Below are positions 35,284-44,753 of a DNA stretch of 64,000 nt, piece by piece. The stretch lies in NCBI GenBank assembly GCA_946894095.1, contig OX335651.1, forward strand, positions 332,501 to 396,500, given 5' to 3'. The translations under genes and the position numbers were made by a program. The notes beneath the pieces are model-generated. The model saw nothing but the letters and a program-made list of their open reading frames with translations. It did no database searches and was not told the DNA's origin. This stretch comes from Incurvaria masculella (Eukaryota > Arthropoda > Insecta > Lepidoptera > Incurvariidae). The first letter of the stretch is position 1; every line of letters begins with the position of its first letter.

Positions 35284-35310
35284 ACTGGTTTGCATAAAAA
35301 TACGTCTATA
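35284..35310 (-). promoter_or_regulatory. Candidate core promoter of P450 copy A
   Basis: On the minus strand TTTATAG is followed about 24 nt later by an initiator-like CCAGTA (A at 35286), with the ATG 44 nt further on at 35242. Spacing matches copy B. Weaker than copy B because both boxes depart from consensus. Confidence 0.33.
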
Positions 35311-35364
35311 AACGGAACTATCATTGACGTATGAATTTTGAGTTGAGCAGATCAGAGAGTGGGC

Positions 35365-35701
35365 AGTCTGAGTTCTCACCGAAATTGGCGTTTACGGCAA
35401 ACCGATCGACTGGCGTTTTCTCCAAACTCCATACAAGTTTTTACTAGATATTCTGTGGTTTTACTTCTTCAAGCTGTCAAAGTCAAACGCGGACTTCCGA
35501 TTTGTATGAAAACGCGGAGTGGACGTAAACGGCAACGTCGACGTATTTACGGCAACGTTGAGTAAGCTGTCAAATCAAGCTCGGACTCGCAAATGTTAGT
35601 TCGCTTAACGCCCGCTCCGCGCGCTCTTCAATTTCTCCATACATTTGAAAACGCCAGTCGATCGGTTTGCCGTAACGCCAATTTAGGTGACAACTTAGAC
35701 T
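35365..35701. mobile_element. MITE with about 58-bp terminal inverted repeats
   Basis: The left end AGTCTGAGTTCTCACCGAAA and the reverse complement of the right end (AGTCTAAGTTGTCACCTAAA) match at all but three positions. The match continues through TTGGCG.TTACGGCAAACC and GATCGACTGGCGTTTTC. There is no open frame. A partial relative is at 49600-49810. It lies just upstream of the P450 copy A promoter. Confidence 0.85.
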
Positions 35702-35825
35702 ACCGGCTCAGTAACCAACAAGCAAAAAATGTTTTTGCTCGCCGCGACCTTGAATTGACTGTTTTACGCAGCTTTCATTGAATATTTATTGTGACTGAAT
35801 ATGGATGGTTAATACCACACCTACT

Positions 35826-36092
35826 GTCATGATATTAGCCCAAAACACCCCATGGGAACTAGGTGCCATGCCAGTGCCTTCAAAATTGATGGAAAAAACG
35901 GACAACTTTCATTGCCGATTCGACCATCGTTCGTTCGATGCGATGGTACCAAACTGGGCGGATTAACCCTTCTACATAGTAAGTAAGGAAGGGTACTACC
36001 GTTCAAAGTGGAATTGAACCACGAACGTATTAGTCGGCTCTTACAACTGAACGGGAAGAAATGTAGTGGGCCCAATCGTATTCTTTAGATGT
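35826..36092 (-). mobile_element. SINE copy with the GTAAGAGCCGACTAA-type head
   Basis: Read in reverse, a head with GTTCGTGGTTCAATTCCAC (a B-box-like GGTTCAATTCC) and GTAAGAGCCGACTAA joins the shared body (GGCAATGAAAG, TCCATCAA, GGCATGGCACCTAGTTCCCA). This head type recurs at 9.94 and 59.68 kb. Confidence 0.7.
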
Positions 36093-36139
36093 CTTTTTAT
36101 GTCCTTTCGCGGTAAATACGTGATTTAAAAATATTTTAA

Positions 36140-36535
36140 GGTAGCCAAACAGGCACGGCTCAGCTCAGTACCTGCTTGGCTCCCTGGACTAGATACAGCG
36201 TTGGGCCGTGCGTCTCGCCGACCACCCCGAGGTACCTATCCCTGAATTTAGAGACCCCCCCACTCCGAAGGGATGCAGGGTCTATCTCTGTGTCAGCGTC
36301 ATGCAGCTCATCCCTCCGTCCCCTTTCTACATTCGCACGACGCGGAAAAGGCAGGAAAATGCATTGCTCTCGCGCGCCTGCAGAGGGTCACACGCCAGCC
36401 GCTGCTCCTTGCTAGGCCGCCCTCGTGGTGGCGACCTGGGTGTCCCGAACTCACCAGGTTGTGCCGCTTGCACCACGGGCTTGCACCTTCAAGAAAACAA
36501 CCCGAATTCTGAGTTGTTTCTTTAACCGATTCCAA
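36140..36535 (+). mobile_element. LINE fragment, Jockey/CR1-like
   Basis: It carries the same C-terminal stretch as at 7.0 and 60.7 kb: CTGGACTAGATACAGCGTTG, TCTCGCCGACCACCCCGAGG and CTGAATTTAGAGACCCCC, then ATGCAGGGTCTATCTCTGTG. Frames are broken. Sequence from 36536 to 36870 has an open frame but no recognised similarity. Confidence 0.7.
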
Positions 36536-36869
36536 ACTGGCTTGGATGAAGTATACGGCACTATACGAGTAGCGTCCGCATCCTGCCTAGGCTTAGAGCA
36601 TTGCTCTAAGTGCCTAGGCTAGATTTGGCTAGAGAGAGGCTCAAGCAGATGTTCAAATGGTTGGCGCCCGGCATGCGCTCGCCAGCCCATGCCTGGCGCC
36701 TCCTACTTGAGGACTTTGCAGAACTGGCAATTGCGCCGTCAAAGTCGCCTCCGGATCCTACGGCTTTTTCGGTATCAGTCTTCCACGGAAGTGCGAGCCT
36801 TTTCACTGGTCTTCCAGGATTGCTTGTCCTCCTGACTGAGCCACTATGCTATTCGGGATTAACTGGCTG

Positions 36870-37800
36870 ATAGTGCTATACTACTCTGTGCACCTCGGGG
36901 TATATTTCTTTGTTACTTAGTCAGTGTGTCTCGGAGGCAGGAATAGGTAATGATTCTGGGATGGAGTCAGATTAACGGTTAGTGTTCGCGAAAAAATATG
37001 CTGTCATAAATTATAGCCCAAGATACAGTTCTAATTCGAGTCTTAAAACTCAGGAAAATAAGTCATCCACAAAAAAAGTTATCTGCAAGATGCAAACATT
37101 CAAGTTCGTTTTACTTATATACTCGTATACACAGAACATATAATATCCTCTCGTATATACGTTATACAAGTCGACAAATTTCTTAGAAAGAATAACATTC
37201 AAATGATAACCAGAAAATAATAACAAATATTTTTTAAGATGAGCCACGGCTACGTTTTCGTAAGGTAAATTAGAAAATATGTGTTAATCTTTATAGTGTT
37301 GTCTGCGGAACATTAAAAAACAACATAATATTATCATCCCTACATAAAATAAAATAAAGTCCCCCTCCGCGTGTGTTTGTCTGTGCCCTACTTAGACAGA
37401 ATATGTTTACCCGTTTGTACATTCCATTTATGTTTACACTTAATTTTAAAAATAACCCGATTTCAGCTAAAAAAATTAAAGTGTGTCAAAAGCAACCAAC
37501 AGGTAAAATTATTACAAAATAATTACAGATCTTAACGCTTATAATACGTTCATAAGTTTGGCCTTCACCGCCAAAACTTAAAATTACTTGGTACGAGCCA
37601 CCGAGGCGCACTTTTTTTCTGTGAACGAGGCAATTTATAGGTTATGTGGCAACTAGAAGTGAGTTCGGGTGGTTGTAGAGAACAAAAGAAGCGAAATCTG
37701 ATCAAAAACATATCATGCAATCATCGATATAATCTAATAATGAAAAGCTATAGTTAAAAATAAACAAATTAAAGTTAAATTAAATCAAAACCATCCATTC
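36870..37800. other. Intergenic, no recognised feature
   Basis: AT-rich DNA with no convincing open frames, transposon ends or RNA gene. Confidence 0.5.
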
Positions 37801-37820
37801 ATTACATTATACAATTTGCA

Positions 37821-38530
37821 GCGGCTCGTAGCTTAGCGGCGTGGAGACTTGCCTGGCATTGCAGAGGTCTGGGTTCTAATCCTTCGCTCCGTTCTTGCAC
37901 CACTTTCTTTCTCTTTCTGAGTTGCTGTGTTTCTGAGAAGTGCATTTCGTCATGAATGTGTTCGTCCATGGTTCGGAATCCATGTAAAACTGTGGGGTAG
38001 GGTTTAAGCCCGCCCGGGTTGGTAACATCGCATTCGATGAAAATATGGTCGAAGCGGCAATGAAAAATTGTCCTTGTTATCCATCTAGTTTTATTCCAGC
38101 CGTGCTCATAAAGGAAAAGGTCCTGGCATGACACCTAATTCCTTCGGGAATGTGGTCAGTCAGTCAGTCAGTCAGCGTGTTTGCGTCCACTGCTGGACAT
38201 ACGCCTCTCCAATCCTTCTCCAGTCCTCCCGGCCCTCAGCGGTACGGAACCACTGCTTTCCGCCGACGCACTTGATGTCGTCTTTCCACCTGGCGGGTGG
38301 TCTTCCCACACTTCGTTTGCCTGTCCACGGCCGCCAGTGTAGGACACGGTTACTCCAACGGTCGTCGTCTCTTCGGCTGACGTGACCAGCCCACTGCCAT
38401 TTTAGCTTAGCCACCCGGTGTCCAACATCGACTACTTTGGTACGTCGGCGGATTGCCTCGTTACGCACCATCGGAATCGGAATGTGGTGTATTGGGCTAA
38501 TACCATAACGGTAATTGTGTGGTGGTTTTG
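37821..38530 (+). mobile_element. SINE with a good tRNA-like head, split by an RTE insertion
   Basis: The head has an A box TAGCTTAGCGG (37829-37839) and a B box GGTTCTAATCC (37872-37882), the spacing of a Pol III type 2 promoter. The body runs to 38155 and resumes at about 38479 with GGAATGTGGTGTATTGGGCT. The middle, 38156-38478, is an RTE LINE tail. Without the insert the SINE is about 385 bp. Confidence 0.8.
38156..38478 (-). mobile_element. 5'-truncated RTE LINE inserted in a SINE
   Basis: The minus strand encodes the end of an RTE reverse transcriptase: [60 protein letters not shown], then QWTQTR and a stop. The (TGAC)n tail is at the 38156 end. GGAATGTGG flanks it at 38147-38155 and 38479-38487 as a 9-bp target duplication. 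Frame intact over about 95 residues, so fairly young. Confidence 0.9.
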
Positions 38531-38749
38531 CACTAACGCCGCTGTCGCCATACGAATGAGCTTCGATGACCATTGACTCCCGTCAATAGTCCCGTAGCAT
38601 AGATGAAGACATGAAATCATGAAAGCATGGATGATGTCTGCACCCTCGTCTGCACCACATTTATCATTTAATTTCTTTTCATATATAAAGTTTTTGGTAG
38701 GCGAACTACACTAAGTTACGTCTGAAAGAACCGCGTATTCCATCAACTG

Positions 38750-39035
38750 GTCAAGTGCGAGTCGGATTCGCACACGAAGGGTTCCGTACCATCGTACAAG
38801 ATTTATCACAAAAAATCCACGTTTTTTGTATGGGGACCCCCCCTTTATTTTTATTATTTTTTAATGTTACTTATTGTTGTTATAGCGGCAAAATAAATAC
38901 ATACCTATTATGTGAACATTTCACCTGCCTACCTATTACAGTTCATGAGATACAGCCCTGTGACAGACGGACGGACAGCGGAGGCTTAGTAATAGGGTTC
39001 CGTTTTCACCCTTTGGGTACGGAGCCCTAAAAAGG
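38750..39035 (+). mobile_element. (GTCY)n MITE, near full length
   Basis: It runs from CAAGTGCGAGTCGGATTCGC to GGGTACGGAGCCCTAAAAA with a short GACG run near 38967. All internal landmarks are present. Confidence 0.83.
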
Positions 39036-39519
39036 CAACACTCAATGTAAATAACTTACGACTTTCAATACAATATAATACTTTAAAGCATTACAAGTAT
39101 TCTCTGGTGTGAAAGCCATCGCGCTGAAAGAAAGCACATACTGAAATACTGAAAGAATGTCATCGGATGACGTTATTTACTAAACAAGCAATCGAACTGA
39201 ACACACAGGAATTTGGACTTCCTCTGCCGAGTAGTGATATCTACAAGAAACATCGTGATCACATGATCACTCATGGTTTTTGCAAGCTCTCCAATTAGAT
39301 TCGTTTCAAACTACTCTTTTAAATTCTGGCCAGAAATAATCATGGCACAGTATAGAACTACAGTAAGTATACAACAACGAAGAAAACATGTTATTCTGGT
39401 CTTGGTGAACCCGGAGGCATTGGAAAAACATTTTTGAATAATTTAATTCTCGCTAAAAACGGTGTACCCATTAGAAATACGCGAATTATCTCCGTACTAA
39501 ATCGCATTTTTGTTACAGC

Positions 39520-39750
39520 TCGTGGTCCTACACCTCGAGGCTCGAGGACCTGCCTTTTATGCGAGATTTAAAATTCTTGCCCGTCATGCACCATTTTCTT
39601 TCCATTTCTGAGTTAGATCTGTTCATTTCGTTACGAATGCGAGCTGTTCTATGGTTCGGAACCCATATAAAACTGCAGATCTCCTTGCCCTACTTGGTTT
39701 TAGGGTTAAGCCAGCCTGGGTCGATACCACCGTAGTAGATGAAACTATGA
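39520..39750 (+). mobile_element. Diverged SINE, 3'-truncated
   Basis: The degenerate head AGCTCGTGGTCCTACACC and the body landmarks TTCCATTTCTGAGTT, TTCGTTACGAATGCGAGCTG and GGTTCGGAACCCATATAAAA are present, then the match fades. Confidence 0.55.
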
Positions 39751-40196
39751 CGCAATAAAACGAACGAAATCGTCTTCCGGGCCCTAACGGTTGCCTACCT
39801 CCAAATGTTATCCGATTTTATTTAACCATTCTACGTCGGTATTTTGTAAATATCTGTATTTTCCAGTAAAAAAATACCATTTCAATGTTTATTAGCCAAT
39901 ATTTTCCAATCGAACCGGTAAATGGAAAAAATTAAAACATTCTTATGTAGGTTTTGACAATATATTTTAGAGTACAAAATGTAAAAACCTAGTAAAACAT
40001 TAAACCAAAGAGTTCTGAAAATTAGGTAGATTCCCTTTACCGATCGTGGTAAGTGAACTGTGGAATGCACGCGGTATCAACCCCAAAGTACTTACAACCT
40101 GAATTCTTTGAAACATGGTGTAAAGAAGCATCTGGCTGGCCGGTATGGTTTCCGCGATTTCGAAATTTCGCGATAGCCAGATGTCCCGCTATAATT

Positions 40197-40600
40197 AAAA
40201 AAACCGGAAAAGGACTCGCACATGCAGGGTTCCGTACCATTATACAAGATTTAAAACATAATATTGTTTGTATAAAACTTTTTATTTTTTATTTAAACCC
40301 ATTTGTTGTTGTAGCGGCAAAAAAAAATACACACTCTGTGAAAATATCTGCTGCCTACCTATTATGGTTCATGACATACAGCCCTGTGACAGACGGACTG
40401 ACGGACGGACAGCGGAGGCTTAGTTTTAGCTTAGGTTTACTTTCAGCTATAAGTCGTCTTGTAATAATTTTTTTCGTAAATCTTACCAAATCAAACACTA
40501 TGCGCATTGTCTGCTTTGTGGACATGTAGCATCCTCCTCCATGAGTTAGTCCCGCCGGGAAAGGGTTCCGTTGGCACCGTTTAGGTACGGAACCCTAAAA
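40197..40600 (+). mobile_element. (GTCY)n MITE interrupted by another MITE
   Basis: The left part (AAACCGGAAAAGGACTCGCA to CAGCGGAGGCTTAGT) and right end (GGGTTCCGTTGGCACC..TACGGAACCCTAAAAA) belong to this family. The expected junction is occupied by 40437-40560 from the TTAA-ended family. Confidence 0.75.
40437..40560 (-). mobile_element. Internally deleted TTAA-family MITE piece
   Basis: In reverse orientation it matches the AAAGTAAACC and CGACTTATAGC stretch and the GACAATGCGCATAGTGTTTG stretch, then jumps to CCCGGCGGGACTAACTCAT. The ACGGTACAAAACCGTG segment and both outer ends are absent. Confidence 0.65.
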
Positions 40601-41339
40601 AAACTCAAATTTCTATCGCCTAGCAGGCTGACAGGCTCTGGAAAATAGGGCAGATTAGCTTGCTTGCTGAAAGGTTTCAATCAAGAAAGAAAGGTTATCG
40701 TCTATGTTGGTACGACGGACGGTTGCGTTTACGGAATTGGGGTTATCTGCCTGAGCTTCATTAGGTATGTTCGTACTTTTATCGAAACACTTATGTTTAT
40801 CTAATTTCGATTTGCGTTCTTGATTTTTTTGACAATGTATTTAAAGACTTGTTCATGCCGTGAATCGTAAATTGCAATTTGGAAATTTTTTCAAACATAC
40901 TTTTGTGATGTTTTTATTGAAAATGGCCTGTCCTCTACCCGTCTTCTTTAAGTTCATTACGCATCAAGTATTACGTCTTACACTCGTATCTTTTCCATGT
41001 CCTCAAAATTGACTAATTATTTAATACCGGGCAATTGAGTCCAATTCAGTTTTAGCTATGTTTTTATTGTTTCAGAAATCTACAATTATTGTTTAATTAC
41101 GAAGCCAACCGTACGAAGCGTAGGCACAGCCTTGAATCGACGCAAATAGAGACAGAATTCTAATAAGGGCTAGTGTTCCTTTGTCTTTTCACCTACCTAT
41201 GGCGATAATCGTAGCTGTGACGCCGCGCCGGCGCCCTGTGCAGGAATTTGTCGTTTGGAGCATAGACCATAGACCTAGCATGCGCGCGCAGTACATCCTA
41301 TTTCTATGGTTTGGAGGGTCGTAATTTATTTTTATTGTT

Positions 41340-41740
41340 ATGCGACCTGACATAGATGGCTTATACCACACAACTACCGTTATGATATTAGCCCAATACA
41401 CCACATTCCCGAAGGAATTAGGTGCCATGCCACGACCTTCCCTTTATGAGCACGGCTACATTGAACTGTGATGGAAAACACGGACAATTTTTCATTGCCG
41501 CTTCGACCATCTTTAATCCAATGCGATGGTACCAACCTGGGAGGGCTTAAACCCTACCACCTAGTATGGGAAGGGGACATACAGTTTTACATGGATTCCG
41601 AACCATGGAGCAGCTCGCATTCATGACGAAATGCACTTATCGAACTCGGAAAGAGAAAGATAGTGGTGCACGTCGGAATTGAACCCAGACCTCTGGTACG
41701 CTAGGCCAGTCCCCGCGCCACTAGGCTACGAGCCGCTCAT
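41340..41740 (-). mobile_element. SINE, nearly complete, with the best tRNA-like boxes
   Basis: On the minus strand the A box TAGCCTAGTGG (41718-41728) and B box GGTTCAATTCC (41675-41685) fit the consensus exactly. The body follows (TTCGTCATGAATGCGAGCTG, GGTTCGGAATCCATGTAAAA, CGATGGTCGAAGCGGC-like) to TAATATCATAACGG near 41380. This is the clearest full copy in the window. Confidence 0.82.
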
Positions 41741-42280
41741 AGCGCTCATAGAGCCAGTAATAACTACGCTAAGAAAAAATATAAGCTCAGCCTTGGACAC
41801 TCAGATAAAGAGAGAGAATTGGATTTCTAATAAAGGGTTCATGGTACACAAGTTTTTCTGGCGTGTTGCAGCCTGAAAGTCTCATGTAATAAAAAACAAA
41901 AAGTACCTAGTCGATGTCTTAATCGATTTCTTACCATCTATTCGGTACATTGATTTGCAATAGAATTTAAATCAACTTCCAGTTGAGCGAGACTGAACAT
42001 TTTAAACATAGCTCACCATTTAAACGAATTAAAAAAAACCCACGGTTTTATAATGAACCAAAAAACATTAAAAATCCCGAATGCTATAGATAATATTAAG
42101 AAGTGTAGCCATCATGCACCCCATGTTTTTAGTCCACTTTTTTTATTTCATTTCTTTCCACTTTCAAACAAACGATTCATATTAAAGTAAAAAGTGTGGT
42201 TCAGAGAGATGCAATATGATTTATTCACCGTGAATGTTCCGAGCAGTATGGAGCCCTATGGTGCTTACCTTCAAACCAGC

Positions 42281-42660
42281 CTTTTTCACCTACTGCTGAT
42301 TAGCTTAATAGCAGCTTGCAATCAATACCAGTAATATGTGGCGATTAAGCTAATCAGCAGTAGGTGAAAAGGGCCCTAAGCCTGGTTTTCACCAAGTACT
42401 GATTTATTGTAATCAGCAGTTAAAGGGCCTAAATTACTAAAGTGCTGATTATCATGTACTGGTATTATTTGAAAGATGGTAAGAAATCCCCTTTAAAATC
42501 AGTACTTGGTGGAAGAGACCCTAAGCCTGGTTTTCACTAAGTGCTGATTTATTTTAATCTTTATAACTAAAGTGCTGATTATCTTGTACTGGTATTGAAC
42601 ACAAGCTGCTAAGAAATAATATGTGGCGATTAAGGTAATCAGGAGTAGGTGAAAAAGGCC
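42281..42660. repeat. Foldback repeat array
   Basis: CTTTTTCACCTACTGCTGAT (42281-42300, continuing through TAGCTTAAT) is inverted at 42344-42373 and again, with two changes, at 42629-42659. TTTTCACCAAGTACTGATTT (42387-42406) is inverted at 42495-42514. Two direct repeats also occur: CTAAAGTGCTGATTATC (42437 and 42567) and AATATGTGGCGATTAAG (42334 and 42618). There is no open frame. It looks like a nested or foldback non-autonomous element. Confidence 0.75.
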
Positions 42661-42669
42661 CTAAGTGAT

Positions 42670-43394
42670 AGACCCGCGGATTCGATGAACTCAGTAAAGA
42701 AACCGCAAAGAAACTTCAATATAACCACATTAGCTGTACTTTATTTCAGAAACGCACATTTTATTAAAACCATTTATTACATAAGCATACAATTTAATTA
42801 AATCACTAGCTGTACTGTAAAGAAGCATACACTTCAATGATATCACTAGCTGCAGTAGCTGCACTGTATTACAGAAGCATTCATTTCAATATGACATAAC
42901 CACTAGGTACCTGTACTGTTTAAAAAAAGGGAAATAATTTCAATGTATTCCTCAATATTTCCTGAAATATTAATACAATTTTTAATTCAGTTTGTGTAAA
43001 CAGATTATTGATAGTATTGTGTCTATTTACAGATAGTGAGAGCTCTTGAGATAACACCGCCTAGTCTTCGTTGAAGAACTCGGGATCCGGTCTAATCGCC
43101 TCAATTACATAACACTTGCCATCAGATAATGTAACTATACTACCAGTCTACTGTGTACCGTGGCTTAATGTTTTGTAAATAATTTGACAATGCCTCTATT
43201 TTTAACATGTTTGAATCAATAGAAAAATCATTATGTATCTATCCGAGGTCCACAAACACTCCTTACAAACTGTTCTAAAATAAGTTAATACATCTACAAA
43301 TGCCCGATCGCTCATTGCCTTGCAGCAAGATAAAAAATTTAAACATTTCATTGATAAATATGGCACATTATAGTTTATTATGTAACATTAGGAA
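42670..43394. other. Intergenic, AT-rich
   Basis: Contains three loosely similar phrases around TATCACTAGCTG and GAAGCAT (about 42760-42910), perhaps a diverged tandem repeat. No gene. Confidence 0.4.
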
Positions 43395-43560
43395 TGCAGT
43401 TTCCTGGTGATAAAAATCCGGTACAATCTAAAGGTACTTGCTTGGCTGGCATGTTTATCGCAGGCCCCCTGACAGTTCTAAAACCCATGGGCGTCGTCGA
43501 GCACCTTAATGGGTCCTGGCGTACGCAATATGCCACGCTTAACACAAATAAAATATGTTA
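43395..43560 (+). mobile_element. LINE 3' tail
   Basis: TTCTAAAACCCATGGGCGTC followed by TCCTGGCGTACGCAATATGC and GCTTAACACAAATAAAATAT. The same tail occurs at 61120-61210 and 7115-7200, and it marks the 3' end of the Jockey/CR1-like LINE. Confidence 0.6.
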
Positions 43561-43599
43561 CACACTAGAGGACTAATTATGTATAAATGTAGAAAAAGG

Positions 43600-44700
43600 T
43601 ACATAACTCTTATACTGTTATAACACCACACTGTTGTAAACTTAACAAGACCGTTCGAGCTATCCAAAAAATATAGACACCATTTTTAATACCCTTGCAT
43701 GGATTATACAATAATTATAAATTTATAGCTATCTTATTTAAATATTCATAAAACTCTCTAGCAATTTTTCATTAGATAACATCTGACAGTATATTGCCTT
43801 ATTATATTACCCAGGGGAAAACGGTCCAGGCCCACTTTTGCCAAATCCCGGTTTGGCAACTATGAAAGGGCTGAAGTGGCAAGGCTACTAAGGTACCAGT
43901 GTTTTGTTTTGCTAAACTGGCAAATGTTAAAATATGACTAATCCAAGTGCAGTGTGCTTGTCTACGGATGATGAATAAACAATAAACAAGTTATGATACT
44001 TTTGAGATTACCGCGGTCGTTAAACGTGTTCACGCCACAATATCCTATATTTACTATATTACACAATATCCTATGTATTTTTGTTAAAAACTTTCGGCAC
44101 AATGTTATTTTCACTCATAATTCAAATGTTATAAGTCTATATTTGCTATCATAATCATCGATGGAACTATAAAAATAAAAAAATATCTCCAATTGATTTG
44201 CCAGTTCAGTTTCGTCAACTTTTAGCTTTGGCGCAATGGAATACAACATTATTCTATGCTACAATGCAAGTGCTCACCGCTGCTGACGTCATGAATAAAA
44301 TAACCACGAAGTCATGACTTACGTACCAACAAATGTTGATATGGAATCAGCCTTTAGCTCTTATTTTGCTATCTAAATTACATACATGGGTAATTACACT
44401 AAACATACATTTATTTAAATTATAATTAGATTTGAGCAAATTCATGAAAGTCACCTATAATATCTTGAGCTATGCAGATACGGGTAGATACAATATTGCT
44501 AGTTTTCAATGAACCAATTGATATACATATGCATTAGGTTTAGATTTTGCCCTTAGTTTGATAGTACATATCTAATCCATTTTCTTTAAGTTATTCATAT
44601 TTCCAACAAAGTTGTTACAATATTATGAATAACTCAGAAATTAACAAACTGATTCATTTATTTTACAGAGGTTCTTTGGATTTAGCTAGAATTAAACAAA
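43600..44700. other. Intergenic downstream of the Patched-like gene
   Basis: AT-rich, no gene recognised. It includes the presumed 3' untranslated region of the minus-strand gene that ends at 44754. Confidence 0.45.
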
Positions 44701-44708
44701 TCTTTGGT

Positions 44709-44714
44709 TTTATT
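44709..44714 (-). terminator. Candidate polyadenylation signal of the Patched-like gene
   Basis: AATAAA on the minus strand about 40 nt after the TAA stop. A second AATAAA lies near 44658. Confidence 0.5.
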
Positions 44715-44753
44715 TCATAGGAAATAATTAATATTTGCCTACACTAGATACAT

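Noticed and set aside
36610..36870. 86-codon GC-rich open frame next to the LINE fragment
   Set aside because: No recognised domain; both strands are open, as expected for GC-rich DNA of this length.
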